From Alkanindiges hydrocarboniclasticus (GTDB taxonomy: Bacteria > Pseudomonadota > Gammaproteobacteria > Pseudomonadales > Moraxellaceae): a DNA stretch of 64,000 bases. Under the pieces are notes generated by a model. It was not told the DNA's origin. It saw only the letters and a program-made list of their open reading frames with translations, and did no database searches. The stretch is taken from assembly GCF_001982605.1 (NCBI RefSeq), contig NZ_MLCN01000018.1, positions 1 through 64,000 on the forward strand, in the 5' to 3' direction. This document shows, in pieces, positions 57,201-64,000 of the stretch (position 1 is the stretch's first letter; every line of letters starts with the position of its first letter). Made by a program: the position numbers and the translations under genes.

Positions 57201-57762
57201 CATTACTGACGGCCTGACGGGTGCCAAACAGCATGGCAATGCTAGCCAGCAGGGCGGTCAGCAACAGGACTCCATGGGTGGTAATGGCAGCATCTTCATG
57301 CTGATCCAGCAACACCACGGTACTGAGCGCAATGGCACGTAATTGCAGGGCTAGGTACGGCAAAATGGCAATCACCGCCAGAATAGTCACCAGTGCAGCC
57401 AGGAAACCGGATTTGCCATAACGGGCGGCAATAAAGTCAGCAATGGATGAAATGGGCTGGCGCTGACGAATATTGCCCAGCCTGCGCCAGACATCATAGG
57501 CAAACCACAAAAACAGCAGCGGCCCCAGATAAATCGGCAAAAAACCAATTCCGTTACGTACAGTTTCGCCGACTGCACCATAAAAGGTCCAGGATGAGCA
57601 ATACACTCCCAGGGTCAGGCTAAACAGCAGCATACGGCCACGCTGGCTTAGACGGCTGGCATACTTCTCGCCAAAAAAGGCACAGGCAAATAATGCGGCA
57701 ATATAAATGGCTAAAACACCAATCACCAGCCAGCTATTCATGATTGCACTCATCGGTAACAT
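54241..57762 (-). CDS. crbS: SLC5-type transporter / hybrid sensor histidine kinase, CrbS-like
   Basis: 1173 residues. Residues about 10-520 form a sodium-solute-symporter-like membrane domain (VYCSSWTFYGAVGETVRNGIGFLPIYLGP). Then come a linker, a PAS-like domain from about 669 (MIMMDYMTQAVSVVDADMRLVAWNKRYLELFDYP), a HisKA with AASHDLLQPM (His near 825), an ATPase (NFVSNALRYTAQG...GIGLGLAIVERMAKRLG), and a C-terminal receiver with Asp near 1105 (LLVDQHLD). This order is that of the acetate-sensing kinase CrbS (MxtR/AcsS) and of CbrA. ATG at 57753 or 57738 may be the real start. Confidence 0.9.
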   Translation of the reverse strand: MLPMSAIMNSWLVIGVLAIYIAALFACAFFGEKYASRLSQRGRMLLFSLTLGVYCSSWTFYGAVGETVRNGIGFLPIYLGPLLFLWFAYDVWRRLGNIRQRQPISSIADFIAARYGKSGFLAALVTILAVIAILPYLALQLRAIALSTVVLLDQHEDAAITTHGVLLLTALLASIAMLFGTRQAVSNEQQGGLMVAVAFESAVKLLALIIVALFVLLFSQHPIGLIGHDIQVTFQRIQREGLPNSFWTQTLLAATAIICLPRQFHVAVVELKDKRFLNGARFWFSVYLLLMVLAIIPIASWALHMPTTTLPIPDVAVLMLPVMHEQTWLALLAFIGGFSAATGMLLVATLALSIMLSNDLILPALWRLNILSKNDQRLSYWILIIRRICIAIVMLLGFVMYSMLSDTNQLSAFGLLAFSAVIQFAPALIGGLYWRGGSCHGVIIGLIAGFALWSYTLFWPAILRNLPTSHQEWALSLLYQGPWQQQWLKPESLLGFSSLDPLTHGVLWSLGVNLLLYFLVPKYKRLSIAEQIQTESFFKHDVYEDEQSSSSSSTTTASLEQLEQQTRLNIDDLIALSSRINGPQRTEAAFMQFAADHHLPFDKKMLADHRWWRFTEQYLASAVGAASARTLLTTVLVNNGLAVGQVVNILDQASQWQRFNQSLLMIMMDYMTQAVSVVDADMRLVAWNKRYLELFDYPENFVYVGCPVANLIRYNAERGECGHGDVEEHIAKRIMWMRAGNPHEFERQRADGRIIEMRGHPITGGGFVTTYADITVFRHTEALLEARVQDRTQQLERALREQQYARQQADLANTSKTRFIAAASHDLLQPMHAARLFAAALEHADLSPQDQETLQQLDRALHGAESIMTALLDIARLDGNGMKPNLTEFALSDLLHDLQVQFSPIAEQRGLQLRVHPTRLWVKTDPQWLRRMLQNFVSNALRYTAQGRVIVGVMGSGSQPECLRVGVWDTGPGIAAEQQAQLFAEFQRAGHTSPWGEQGIGLGLAIVERMAKRLGHPIRFHSQVGHGSCFMLELPTVPPRQHTISSSAPVQNALTSLKVLCLDNDATILQGMQLLLDKWGCQLFLAQTPEQACQILATESIQVLLVDQHLDAEIEGLEFLLQYNSSNSPAALITADSNPDLPQIVKEHGIVLLKKPLKPAALRAFLAGVGAQG

Positions 57763-57802
57763 CCTTGCATGATAACGGGGTTTTACTGGTCAAAATCCCT
57801 TC

Positions 57803-57858
57803 TAGACCAAAGTCTAAGTTTCAAGTGTAGCTCAAGTTGCTACTGTCAAAAGTATAAA
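57803..57858 (+). promoter_or_regulatory. Promoter region of yjcH-actP with an upstream dyad
   Basis: TATAAA at 57853-57858 looks like a -10 element with a poor -35. A dyad TAGAC-CAAA-GTCTA (57803-57816) lies about 50-60 bases upstream of the expected start, where an activator such as a NarL-type regulator could bind. No copy of it was found near acs, so the link is weak. Confidence 0.4.
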
Positions 57859-57917
57859 ATTGGCGAATAAACGCCCAGCGGCCACGGTTGGCTGTCTGCG
57901 ACAAAGTGAGGTGTAAC

Positions 57918-58304
57918 ATGGAAAATAGTGCTACAGAGAGCGGCTCAATGCCTAGTGGCGAAGCAGGAGACAGCCACGTTCAGGCAGTACTTGATAATCC
58001 CAGGTTTAAACTGCTGGTGCAAAAAAAACGGATGCTAAGCTGGAGCCTGTCGGCCCTGATGCTGATTATTTATATTGGTTTTATCCTGCTGGTGGCTTAT
58101 GCCCCGGAATTTCTGCACAGTTCATTTAGTGGGGTCATTACCTGGGGTATTCCACTGGGCGTTGGCGTTATTGTGGCTGCGTTTGTACTCTGTGCCGTGT
58201 ATTCAGTAATTGCTAATGGCGAGTATGAGCGTCTGACCCAGGAAGTGGTTGATGACATTAAATCTGCTGAGATCAGCGCCAATAGCCAGCAGGGAGATCA
58301 CTAA
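57918..58304 (+). CDS. yjcH: DUF485 membrane protein, YjcH-type partner of ActP
   Basis: 128 residues from the ATG at 57918 ([10 protein letters not shown]), which follows AGGTG; the open frame begins at 57888. Two membrane helices are present ([18 protein letters not shown] and [23 protein letters not shown]), with [15 protein letters not shown] after them, as in YjcH. The gene ends two bases before the actP start. It is the usual small companion of the acetate permease. Confidence 0.92.
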   Translation: MENSATESGSMPSGEAGDSHVQAVLDNPRFKLLVQKKRMLSWSLSALMLIIYIGFILLVAYAPEFLHSSFSGVITWGIPLGVGVIVAAFVLCAVYSVIANGEYERLTQEVVDDIKSAEISANSQQGDH

Positions 58305-58305
58305 C

Positions 58306-60096
58306 ATGCAGTGTTCAGCCGCATCAACTTCAACACAATCCCATTTAAGCCCATCACTGCCAACACGATTGGCTTTCAACACATTAAGCCACAAAATAGC
58401 CAGCATGGGCACTATGGCTGTGGCTGGCTGTATGACCAGTATGGCCCACGCCGCGCCTGACCTGGGGGTTGCCGAAAAGCAGGCCACCAACTGGACAGCC
58501 ATTATCATGTTTGTCATTTTTGTGGCGGCTACCCTGCTGATTACCAAATGGGCTGCTGCAAAAACCACTTCTACCAAGGATTTTTATACAGCTGGCGGTG
58601 GTATTACCGGGTTTCAGAACGGTCTGGCCATTGCGGGTGACTTTATGTCGGCGGCATCCTTTTTGGGGATTTCAGCCATGGTGTTTTCATCAGGCTATGA
58701 TGGCCTGCTGTACTCGCTGGGCTTTATGGTGGGCTGGCCGATTGTCCTGTTTCTGGTAGCAGAGCGCTTGCGTAACCTTGGCAAATACAACTTCTCTGAT
58801 GTGGCTTCATTCCGTCTGGAAGAAAAACCGGTGCGTGCCATGGCGGCAGTGAACTCACTGGTAGTGGTGGCATTTTACCTGATTGCCCAGATGGTGGGGG
58901 CAGGCCAGCTCATCAAGCTGCTGTTTGGCCTTGACTACAATATTGCCGTGATTATTGTGGGCCTGCTGATGATGGCCTATGTGATGTTTGGCGGCATGCT
59001 GGCCACCACGTGGGTACAAATCATCAAGGCGGCCATGTTATTGAGTGGTGCTACCTTTATGGCCTTTATGGTTCTTAAGGAAGTCGGCTTTAGCTTTAGC
59101 AACATGTTCAATCAGGCCATTGCTGCCTATGGCACTGCGCATGAGATTACCACGGCTGAAGCCACCAAAATCATGGGTCCTGGCGGTTTGGTGTCCAATC
59201 CCATTGATGCCATTTCCCTAGGTCTGGCGCTTATGTTTGGTACGGCTGGCCTGCCACATATCCTGATGCGTTTCTTTACGGTTAAAGATGCCAAGGAAGC
59301 GCGCAAGTCGGTGGTGGTGGCCACAGGTTTTATTGGTTATTTTTACCTGCTCACCTTTATTATTGGCTTTGGTGCTATTCTGTTTGTTTCACAAAATCCA
59401 GCTTATCTGGATACCGCCAAAATGGCCTTGACCGGCAAACTGGAGCTGATTGGCGGCGGTAATATGGCAGCCGTGCATCTGGCGCATGCAGTGGCTGGTA
59501 ACTGGTTTTTAGGCTTTATTTCAGCAGTTGCCTTTGCCACCATTCTGGCTGTTGTGGCAGGGTTAACCCTGTCTGGTGCGTCTGCTGTGTCGCATGACCT
59601 GTATGCCAATGTGTTTAGAAAAGGCCAAACTACCGAAGCATCCCAGTTGCGGGTTTCCAAAATTGCAACGGTGGTGCTGGCCATTTTTGCCATGTTCCTA
59701 GGCATTGTATTTGAAAAGCAAAACGTGGCCTTTATGGTTGGTCTGGCCTTTGCCGTAGCAGCTTCGGCCAATTTCCCGGTACTGGTACTGTCTATGTTCT
59801 GGAAAGGACTCACCACTCGCGGGGCAACCATTGGCGGCTGGCTGGGTTTAATTAGCGCGGTAGTCCTGATTTTCTTCACCAAAGCCGTCTGGGTGGATAC
59901 CTTAAAGCTGGGTGACAGTGCACCATTGCCTTACAGTAATCCTGCACTATTCTCCATGCTGCTATCCTTTGGCGCCTGCTGGTTATTTTCAGTAACCGAC
60001 AAATCAGCCCGTGCTGCGCGTGAAAAAGCTAAATTTGATGCCCAGTTTGTACGCTCCATGACTGGGGTTGGTGCTTCTGGCGCACAGGATCATTGA
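58306..60096 (+). CDS. actP: Acetate/cation symporter ActP
   Basis: 596 residues from the ATG at 58306, which has AGGGAG nine bases upstream. The first about 65 residues contain a signal-like segment ([14 protein letters not shown]) and precede the [25 protein letters not shown] first helix of the sodium-solute-symporter fold. The Na-binding helix region is [31 protein letters not shown]. The N-terminus is longer than E. coli ActP (549), so a start at 58405 (MGTMAVAG) is an alternative. It takes up acetate and glycolate; the locus also has acs and crbS/crbR. Confidence 0.95.
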   Translation: MQCSAASTSTQSHLSPSLPTRLAFNTLSHKIASMGTMAVAGCMTSMAHAAPDLGVAEKQATNWTAIIMFVIFVAATLLITKWAAAKTTSTKDFYTAGGGITGFQNGLAIAGDFMSAASFLGISAMVFSSGYDGLLYSLGFMVGWPIVLFLVAERLRNLGKYNFSDVASFRLEEKPVRAMAAVNSLVVVAFYLIAQMVGAGQLIKLLFGLDYNIAVIIVGLLMMAYVMFGGMLATTWVQIIKAAMLLSGATFMAFMVLKEVGFSFSNMFNQAIAAYGTAHEITTAEATKIMGPGGLVSNPIDAISLGLALMFGTAGLPHILMRFFTVKDAKEARKSVVVATGFIGYFYLLTFIIGFGAILFVSQNPAYLDTAKMALTGKLELIGGGNMAAVHLAHAVAGNWFLGFISAVAFATILAVVAGLTLSGASAVSHDLYANVFRKGQTTEASQLRVSKIATVVLAIFAMFLGIVFEKQNVAFMVGLAFAVAASANFPVLVLSMFWKGLTTRGATIGGWLGLISAVVLIFFTKAVWVDTLKLGDSAPLPYSNPALFSMLLSFGACWLFSVTDKSARAAREKAKFDAQFVRSMTGVGASGAQDH

Positions 60097-60215
60097 TCTG
60101 CTGTTTTGTCCCCCTTGTTCAGGGGGGTGAACAGGAAATACCAAGCAAGTAAAATGGGCGAAATAAAACTGGAAAGATTATCAGCCCAGTTGATGTATTC
60201 CTGCTTTAGTGTAAG

Positions 60216-60243
60216 CGTCCTGATTTTTATCAGGACGTTTTTG
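60216..60243 (+). terminator. Intrinsic terminator before the capsule operon
   Basis: CGTCCTGA (60216-60223) and TCAGGACG (60230-60237) with a TTTTTA loop, followed by TTTTTG. Confidence 0.9.
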
Positions 60244-60290
60244 CATTTCGTCTAGAAATAAACAAAATGGGCGTGCTTTTATGTAGCAAA

Positions 60291-60328
60291 TATGCTTTAT
60301 TCGCGTTTTTTAAAATCCATAAAGCATA
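60291..60328. promoter_or_regulatory. Inverted repeat upstream of wza
   Basis: Perfect ten-base arms, TATGCTTTAT (60291-60300) and ATAAAGCATA (60319-60328), with an 18-base spacer, about 85 bases before the wza start. It could be an operator or a hairpin that affects capsule expression. No factor can be named. Confidence 0.45.
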
Positions 60329-60410
60329 CTAAACTGATTTTTTAGCTGGCCTAATAGTTGTGAAAACAAAAAAGCCAATGTTAAATTAAGGTGAAGCTTG
60401 CAAGTTTTCC

Positions 60411-61643
60411 ATGAATCTTTCACAATCCAAACGCAATTCCTTCGTGTCATTTAACCATCAGTCAGTAAGTCAAAAGGACTCTTTAGTGCGATATTTTGTG
60501 AACATCAATCGTCCTGCTAGAGCGTATCCATCTAGGGCGTATCAATGGATGATGCCGCTTATTTGCGCGACGCTGATGAGCAGTTGCAGTCTGATTCCGG
60601 GCATGCGCACTGATGACCTGCCGGAAATGCCGCAGGAAGTGGTGCCTTTAAACAATGGCTTACAAGTGCAGTTACTGCCGGTCACTGCCGAGCTGGTGAA
60701 TGAGCTGGCGGTACCACAAACCAGCTTTAATCAGGCATTGGCACAATTATTTGAACAACAGCCTGCCGGTAATTATGTACTGCAAAAAGGCGATGTGCTG
60801 TCCATTTATTTATGGGCTTATCCTGAAATTACGCCAGCCGCAACCAATATTACGCCAGCCAATGCTGAACAAATTGGCTTTAAAATTGATCAGGAAGGTA
60901 ATCTGTCCTTTCCCTTAATCAGGCAAATTCGTGCCCAGGGCAAAACAGTAACCGCATTGCAGCGTGAACTCAACCAGCGCCTGAGCCGTTATCTCAAGCA
61001 ACCCGATGCACAAGTCAAAGTACTACAATATAAAGGCCGCAAATTCTTTGTGGGTGGCGAAGTCAGACTGCCAGGCCAGTATGTTATTTCAGACGAGCCA
61101 GTAAACTTGTATGGCGCATTAAGTGCCGCAGGTGGCATGCTTAATACGGGCGACCTGAATGCCGTCAGCCTGACCCGTAATGGCATTAATTACCAGTTTG
61201 GCTTGCTTGACCTGCAAAAACAGGGCTTATCACCCAACCAGTTGTATATCCAGAATGGCGATGAAGTTCATATCGTGTCGCGGGAAAGCCGCAAGATTTA
61301 CTTTCTGGGTGAAGCCGGACGACCAGCCCCTTTAATCCTGCGTGAGCAGGGTATGAGCCTGGCTGATGTGATTGGTGAAGGTGCGGGATTGAATCCATTA
61401 AGTGCCAATCCAGCCAAAGTATATGTGCTGCGTGATAATGCCCAAACCAATCTGGCGACAGTATACCAGCTGGATTTGTCATCATTTACCAGCATGGCAC
61501 TGGCGCAACGCTTTGCAGTACAGCCGCGTGACATCATTTATGTGGATGCCAGTGGACTTGCCCGCTGGAGCCGTGTGCTGAACCTGTTATTGCCTTCAGC
61601 AAATGCCATTCGAACCGGACAGCTGATTGGCAATGGCAACTAA
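60411..61643 (+). CDS. wza: Polysaccharide export outer-membrane lipoprotein Wza
   Basis: Up to 410 residues. A lipoprotein signal, MMPLICATLMSSC, lies about 47 residues in; a GTG at 60498 or ATG at 60546 would be a more usual start than 60411. The mature part has GNYVLQKGDVLSIYLWAYPE, GNLSFPLIRQIRAQGKTVTALQREL and repeated SLBB-type domains (GGEVRLPGQYVI, FLGEAGRPAPLIL), ending with the C-terminal helix WSRVLNLLLPSANAI that spans the outer membrane. It forms the octameric export channel for capsule or exopolysaccharide. Confidence 0.92.
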   Translation: MNLSQSKRNSFVSFNHQSVSQKDSLVRYFVNINRPARAYPSRAYQWMMPLICATLMSSCSLIPGMRTDDLPEMPQEVVPLNNGLQVQLLPVTAELVNELAVPQTSFNQALAQLFEQQPAGNYVLQKGDVLSIYLWAYPEITPAATNITPANAEQIGFKIDQEGNLSFPLIRQIRAQGKTVTALQRELNQRLSRYLKQPDAQVKVLQYKGRKFFVGGEVRLPGQYVISDEPVNLYGALSAAGGMLNTGDLNAVSLTRNGINYQFGLLDLQKQGLSPNQLYIQNGDEVHIVSRESRKIYFLGEAGRPAPLILREQGMSLADVIGEGAGLNPLSANPAKVYVLRDNAQTNLATVYQLDLSSFTSMALAQRFAVQPRDIIYVDASGLARWSRVLNLLLPSANAIRTGQLIGNGN

Positions 61644-61658
61644 TAATGGCGGCTGACT

Positions 61659-62093
61659 GTGGAATTTGAAACCATTTTAGTGCTGTGTACCGGTAATATC
61701 TGTCGGAGTCCGATGGCGGAAGGTTTGCTTAAACACTATTTTCCAGACAAGAAAGTAGTGTCTGCCGGATTGCAGGGACTGGATGATTATCCGGCGGATG
61801 AACATGCCGTTAGCCTGATGCAGGACATGGAAATTGATATTTCAGTACATCGTGCTCAAAAGGTCAGTACAGAGCTGCTGAAACAGGCTGACCTGATTTT
61901 TGTGATGACCAAGGGCCAGCTAAAACTGCTGGAAAAACAGTGGCCTTTTGTGCGGGGTAAGGCTTTTTTACTGGGGCACTGGCAACATCAGGAAATTCCT
62001 GATCCCTACCAGCAGCCTAAAAGTGCTTTTGTTTATGCCCGGGAAATGATTATTACCGGTATTAAGGCCTGGCATGAAAAATTGGTAGGGTAA
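61659..62093 (+). CDS. wzb: Low-molecular-weight protein tyrosine phosphatase Wzb
   Basis: 144 residues, starting at a GTG (61659, MEFETILVLCTGNICRSPMAEG). The CX5RS signature is CTGNICRS, with the nucleophile Cys10. The conserved aspartate is in the IPDPYQQ loop. In capsule operons Wzb dephosphorylates the kinase Wzc to keep export cycling. It lies 16 bases after wza and 158 bases before wzc. Confidence 0.94.
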   Translation: MEFETILVLCTGNICRSPMAEGLLKHYFPDKKVVSAGLQGLDDYPADEHAVSLMQDMEIDISVHRAQKVSTELLKQADLIFVMTKGQLKLLEKQWPFVRGKAFLLGHWQHQEIPDPYQQPKSAFVYAREMIITGIKAWHEKLVG

Positions 62094-62250
62094 CGTTTTA
62101 AGTATGATAAACCGCTTGCGCACCTCTAGAACCCCACTGATGAATAAGCAATATTTTATAACGTGCCTCATGCCTGTTCATCAAAGCAATATTGGGAGTT
62201 CGGTGAGAGGCGTAATGGATTTTGATAAATTGAATGATCTGGATTAAACA

Positions 62251-64000
62251 ATGAGCGGGCAAAACCAAAGCACTTATACAGATGACAGCATTGATCTCAA
62301 GCAACTCTTTTTTATGCTCTTGCGTCAATGGAAAATTATTGTTGCCTGTGTAGTGCTTGCGCTGCTGCTGGCCTTGCTGTACTTGCGTGTAACCAGTCCA
62401 ACCTATGCGGTTAATGGCCTGATTCAGGTTGAAGACAACAAAAATATGTCCACGGCACTGCTGGGCGATGTGGCCAACCTGATGGAAGTGCAATCGCCTG
62501 CCCAGACTGAGGTAGAGCTCATCAAGTCACGTTTTGTGTTATCGAAAGTCATTGAAAACCTGAATTTGGATATTTCTATTCAGAGTCTGGATAACACCTT
62601 TAGTAATCGCCTGTTCAAGCGGACCCAGTATCAGACCACCCATAGCCCTTTACAGGTTATTATGAGCAACTCGCAGGGGCTTGCCTTACACATCAGGCAA
62701 CTCAAGGTTCCGGCTTACTTGCTGAACCAGCCACTGCAACTGCACTTTATTGATAATGAAAATTATGAGCTTGCGCTGCCCACTGGTGAAATAGTTAAAG
62801 GGCGGGTTGGCCGGCCAGTCGCACAAATGGTATCGGGTGGCTTGCTGCAACTGAATATTAATAAAGCCCTAGGTGTAGCAGGCAGCAATTTCAGCATTAG
62901 CCAGATTGCCTTGCAAACCATGGTTGATCGTATTAATGCCCAGCTTAGCGCTGCTGAAAAAGGCAAGCTAACCGGCATTATTTCAGTCAATTATACGGGT
63001 AGTGACAAGGTATTAATTACCAATACCTTAAATGAAATTTTAAAGGTTTATCTGGAACAAAACATTACCCGTAAATCTGCCGAAAGCCAGAATACCCTGG
63101 CCTTTCTGGACAAGCAATTACCTGAACTCAAAGCACAACTGGAAGCCTCAGAAAACCGCTTTAACCAGTTCCGTGAAAGAAATGACACCATTGATGTCAC
63201 CAAGGAATCCGAACTGCTGCTGACCCAGAATGTTGAACTGGAAACCCGCCGTATTGAGCTGGAACAAAAACGTGCCGAGCTGGGTGCCAAGTACACGGGT
63301 GATTTCCCCTTGATGAAGCAAGTCACTGACCAGCTGGATGCCATTGCGCAACGAACCAAAGAATTGAACCAGCGTCTTAACCGCCTGCCAGAAGTCCAGC
63401 GCCAGTACCTGCAACTCTACCGTGATGTACAAATCAATACCGAGTTATACACCAGCTTGCTTAACAGCTACCAGCAACTGAAAGTGGTGAAGGCAGGCCA
63501 GATTGGCAATGCTACTGTGGTTGATCCAGCAATTTTGCCATTAAAGCCTGTTCAGCCAAAACCGCTGATGGTGCTGATCTTATCGATTTTTCTGGGCGGT
63601 TTTGTCGGTATATTACTGGCCTTGCTTAGAAACATGCTCAGCAGTGGCGTGAAAGATGCTGAAAATATTGAAGCCCAAACAGGCTTGCCGGTTTATGCTA
63701 CATTGGCCCATAGTCCAATTCTGGATAAATTCCGCTCAGTACGCAATAAAACGCTACCTTTGCTTGCGCTGGAAGACCATGAAGACCTGACACTGGAAAG
63801 CTTGCGTAGCTTGCGCACGGTCCTGTATTTTGCCCAGAAAAATGCCAGAAATAACGTGGTATTGATTACTGGCCCGGCGCCTGAAATTGGTAAATCCTTC
63901 ATTTGTGCTAATTTGGCCACCATTTTGGCGCAAACCGGTAAAATCGTATTGCTAATTGATGCGGACATGCGCCGTGGCCATATGCATAAGTATTTTGATG
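62251..64000 (+). CDS. wzc: Tyrosine-protein kinase Wzc, N-terminal part (3' end outside window)
   Basis: 583 codons from ATG 62251 and still open at the edge. An N-terminal helix (IIVACVVLALLLALLYL, about 29-45) starts the Wzz-like periplasmic domain, which has a long coiled coil (LDKQLPELKAQLEASENRFNQ). A second helix (LMVLILSIFLGGFVGILLALLRN) is near residue 440. The cytoplasmic kinase starts with a Walker A-type GPAPEIGKSF (family form GPxPxxGKS) and a Walker A' IDADMRRG just at the edge. The tyrosine-rich tail would lie beyond. It controls chain export together with Wza and Wzb. Confidence 0.94.
   Translation, partial: MSGQNQSTYTDDSIDLKQLFFMLLRQWKIIVACVVLALLLALLYLRVTSPTYAVNGLIQVEDNKNMSTALLGDVANLMEVQSPAQTEVELIKSRFVLSKVIENLNLDISIQSLDNTFSNRLFKRTQYQTTHSPLQVIMSNSQGLALHIRQLKVPAYLLNQPLQLHFIDNENYELALPTGEIVKGRVGRPVAQMVSGGLLQLNINKALGVAGSNFSISQIALQTMVDRINAQLSAAEKGKLTGIISVNYTGSDKVLITNTLNEILKVYLEQNITRKSAESQNTLAFLDKQLPELKAQLEASENRFNQFRERNDTIDVTKESELLLTQNVELETRRIELEQKRAELGAKYTGDFPLMKQVTDQLDAIAQRTKELNQRLNRLPEVQRQYLQLYRDVQINTELYTSLLNSYQQLKVVKAGQIGNATVVDPAILPLKPVQPKPLMVLILSIFLGGFVGILLALLRNMLSSGVKDAENIEAQTGLPVYATLAHSPILDKFRSVRNKTLPLLALEDHEDLTLESLRSLRTVLYFAQKNARNNVVLITGPAPEIGKSFICANLATILAQTGKIVLLIDADMRRGHMHKYFD

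Larger units (their letters stand above)
60097..60410 (+). other. Intergenic region before the capsule operon
   Basis: 314 bases. It holds a CCCCCT/AGGGGG hairpin just after actP, the terminator at 60216-60243 and the inverted repeat at 60291-60328. The wza promoter should lie after these. Confidence 0.5.

Noticed and set aside
62140-62247. 35-codon frame ending just before wzc
   Set aside because: No ribosome binding site and too short to support; it might be a leader but nothing shows it.

Overview
The window is chromosomal DNA of a gammaproteobacterium of the Moraxellaceae type (Acinetobacter or a close relative such as Alkanindiges). This is inferred from gene order and family content: a pyrE / Crc-ExoIII pair, gshB followed by murG-murC-ddl-ftsQ-ftsA-ftsZ-lpxC, then dciA, an M23 peptidase and aceE-aceF, plus a DcaP-type porin, two short 'putative porin' genes and a wza-wzb-wzc capsule export start. 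The housekeeping genes have moderate G+C. AT-rich accessory patches lie at about 1-960, 5320-6540 and 41930-43120.

Layout. 1-6540: the end of an AT-rich lipoprotein gene, a frameshifted small-gene remnant, a zinc-ribbon/DUF2628/pilin-like fusion, an ArsC-family gene, an unannotated Rsm/Csr-type small RNA with a GacA-type box, the Crc/ExoIII gene divergent from pyrE, a VapBC toxin-antitoxin pair and a frameshifted DUF2085 gene. 6562-23461: gshB, a PhyH-family oxygenase, the division and cell-wall cluster from murG to lpxC, dciA, an M23 peptidase and the pyruvate dehydrogenase genes. 23587-29174: an SMR exporter and an accessory patch with a collagen-like lipoprotein, a frameshifted double LuxR-type HTH gene, a tail-collar protein and a GT2-TPR glycosyltransferase. 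29538-46111: guaB, glmM, pdxH, recJ, two paralogous porins, prfB with its programmed frameshift, ArsR plus Old Yellow Enzyme, waaA, a secreted unknown, an SDR reductase, rsmE and mscS. 46357-49364: a DcaP porin and two overlapping lipoprotein genes.

49869-60096 is an acetate-use locus: acs overlapping a NarL-type response regulator (CrbR-like), two unknown genes, a 1173-residue SLC5-type sensor kinase (CrbS-like), and yjcH-actP. Uptake, activation and the two-component control thus sit together. 60411-64000 starts a capsule or exopolysaccharide export operon (wza, wzb, wzc), which runs off the right edge.

The most interesting unannotated item is the small RNA at 2768-2922 on the minus strand. 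It has nine GGA motifs, several shown in hairpin loops, a terminator whose own loop carries AGGA, and a TGTAAG-N6-CGTACA box about 68 bp upstream of the predicted start. Three accessory genes each carry a single-base frame break. These could be real decay or base-calling errors.
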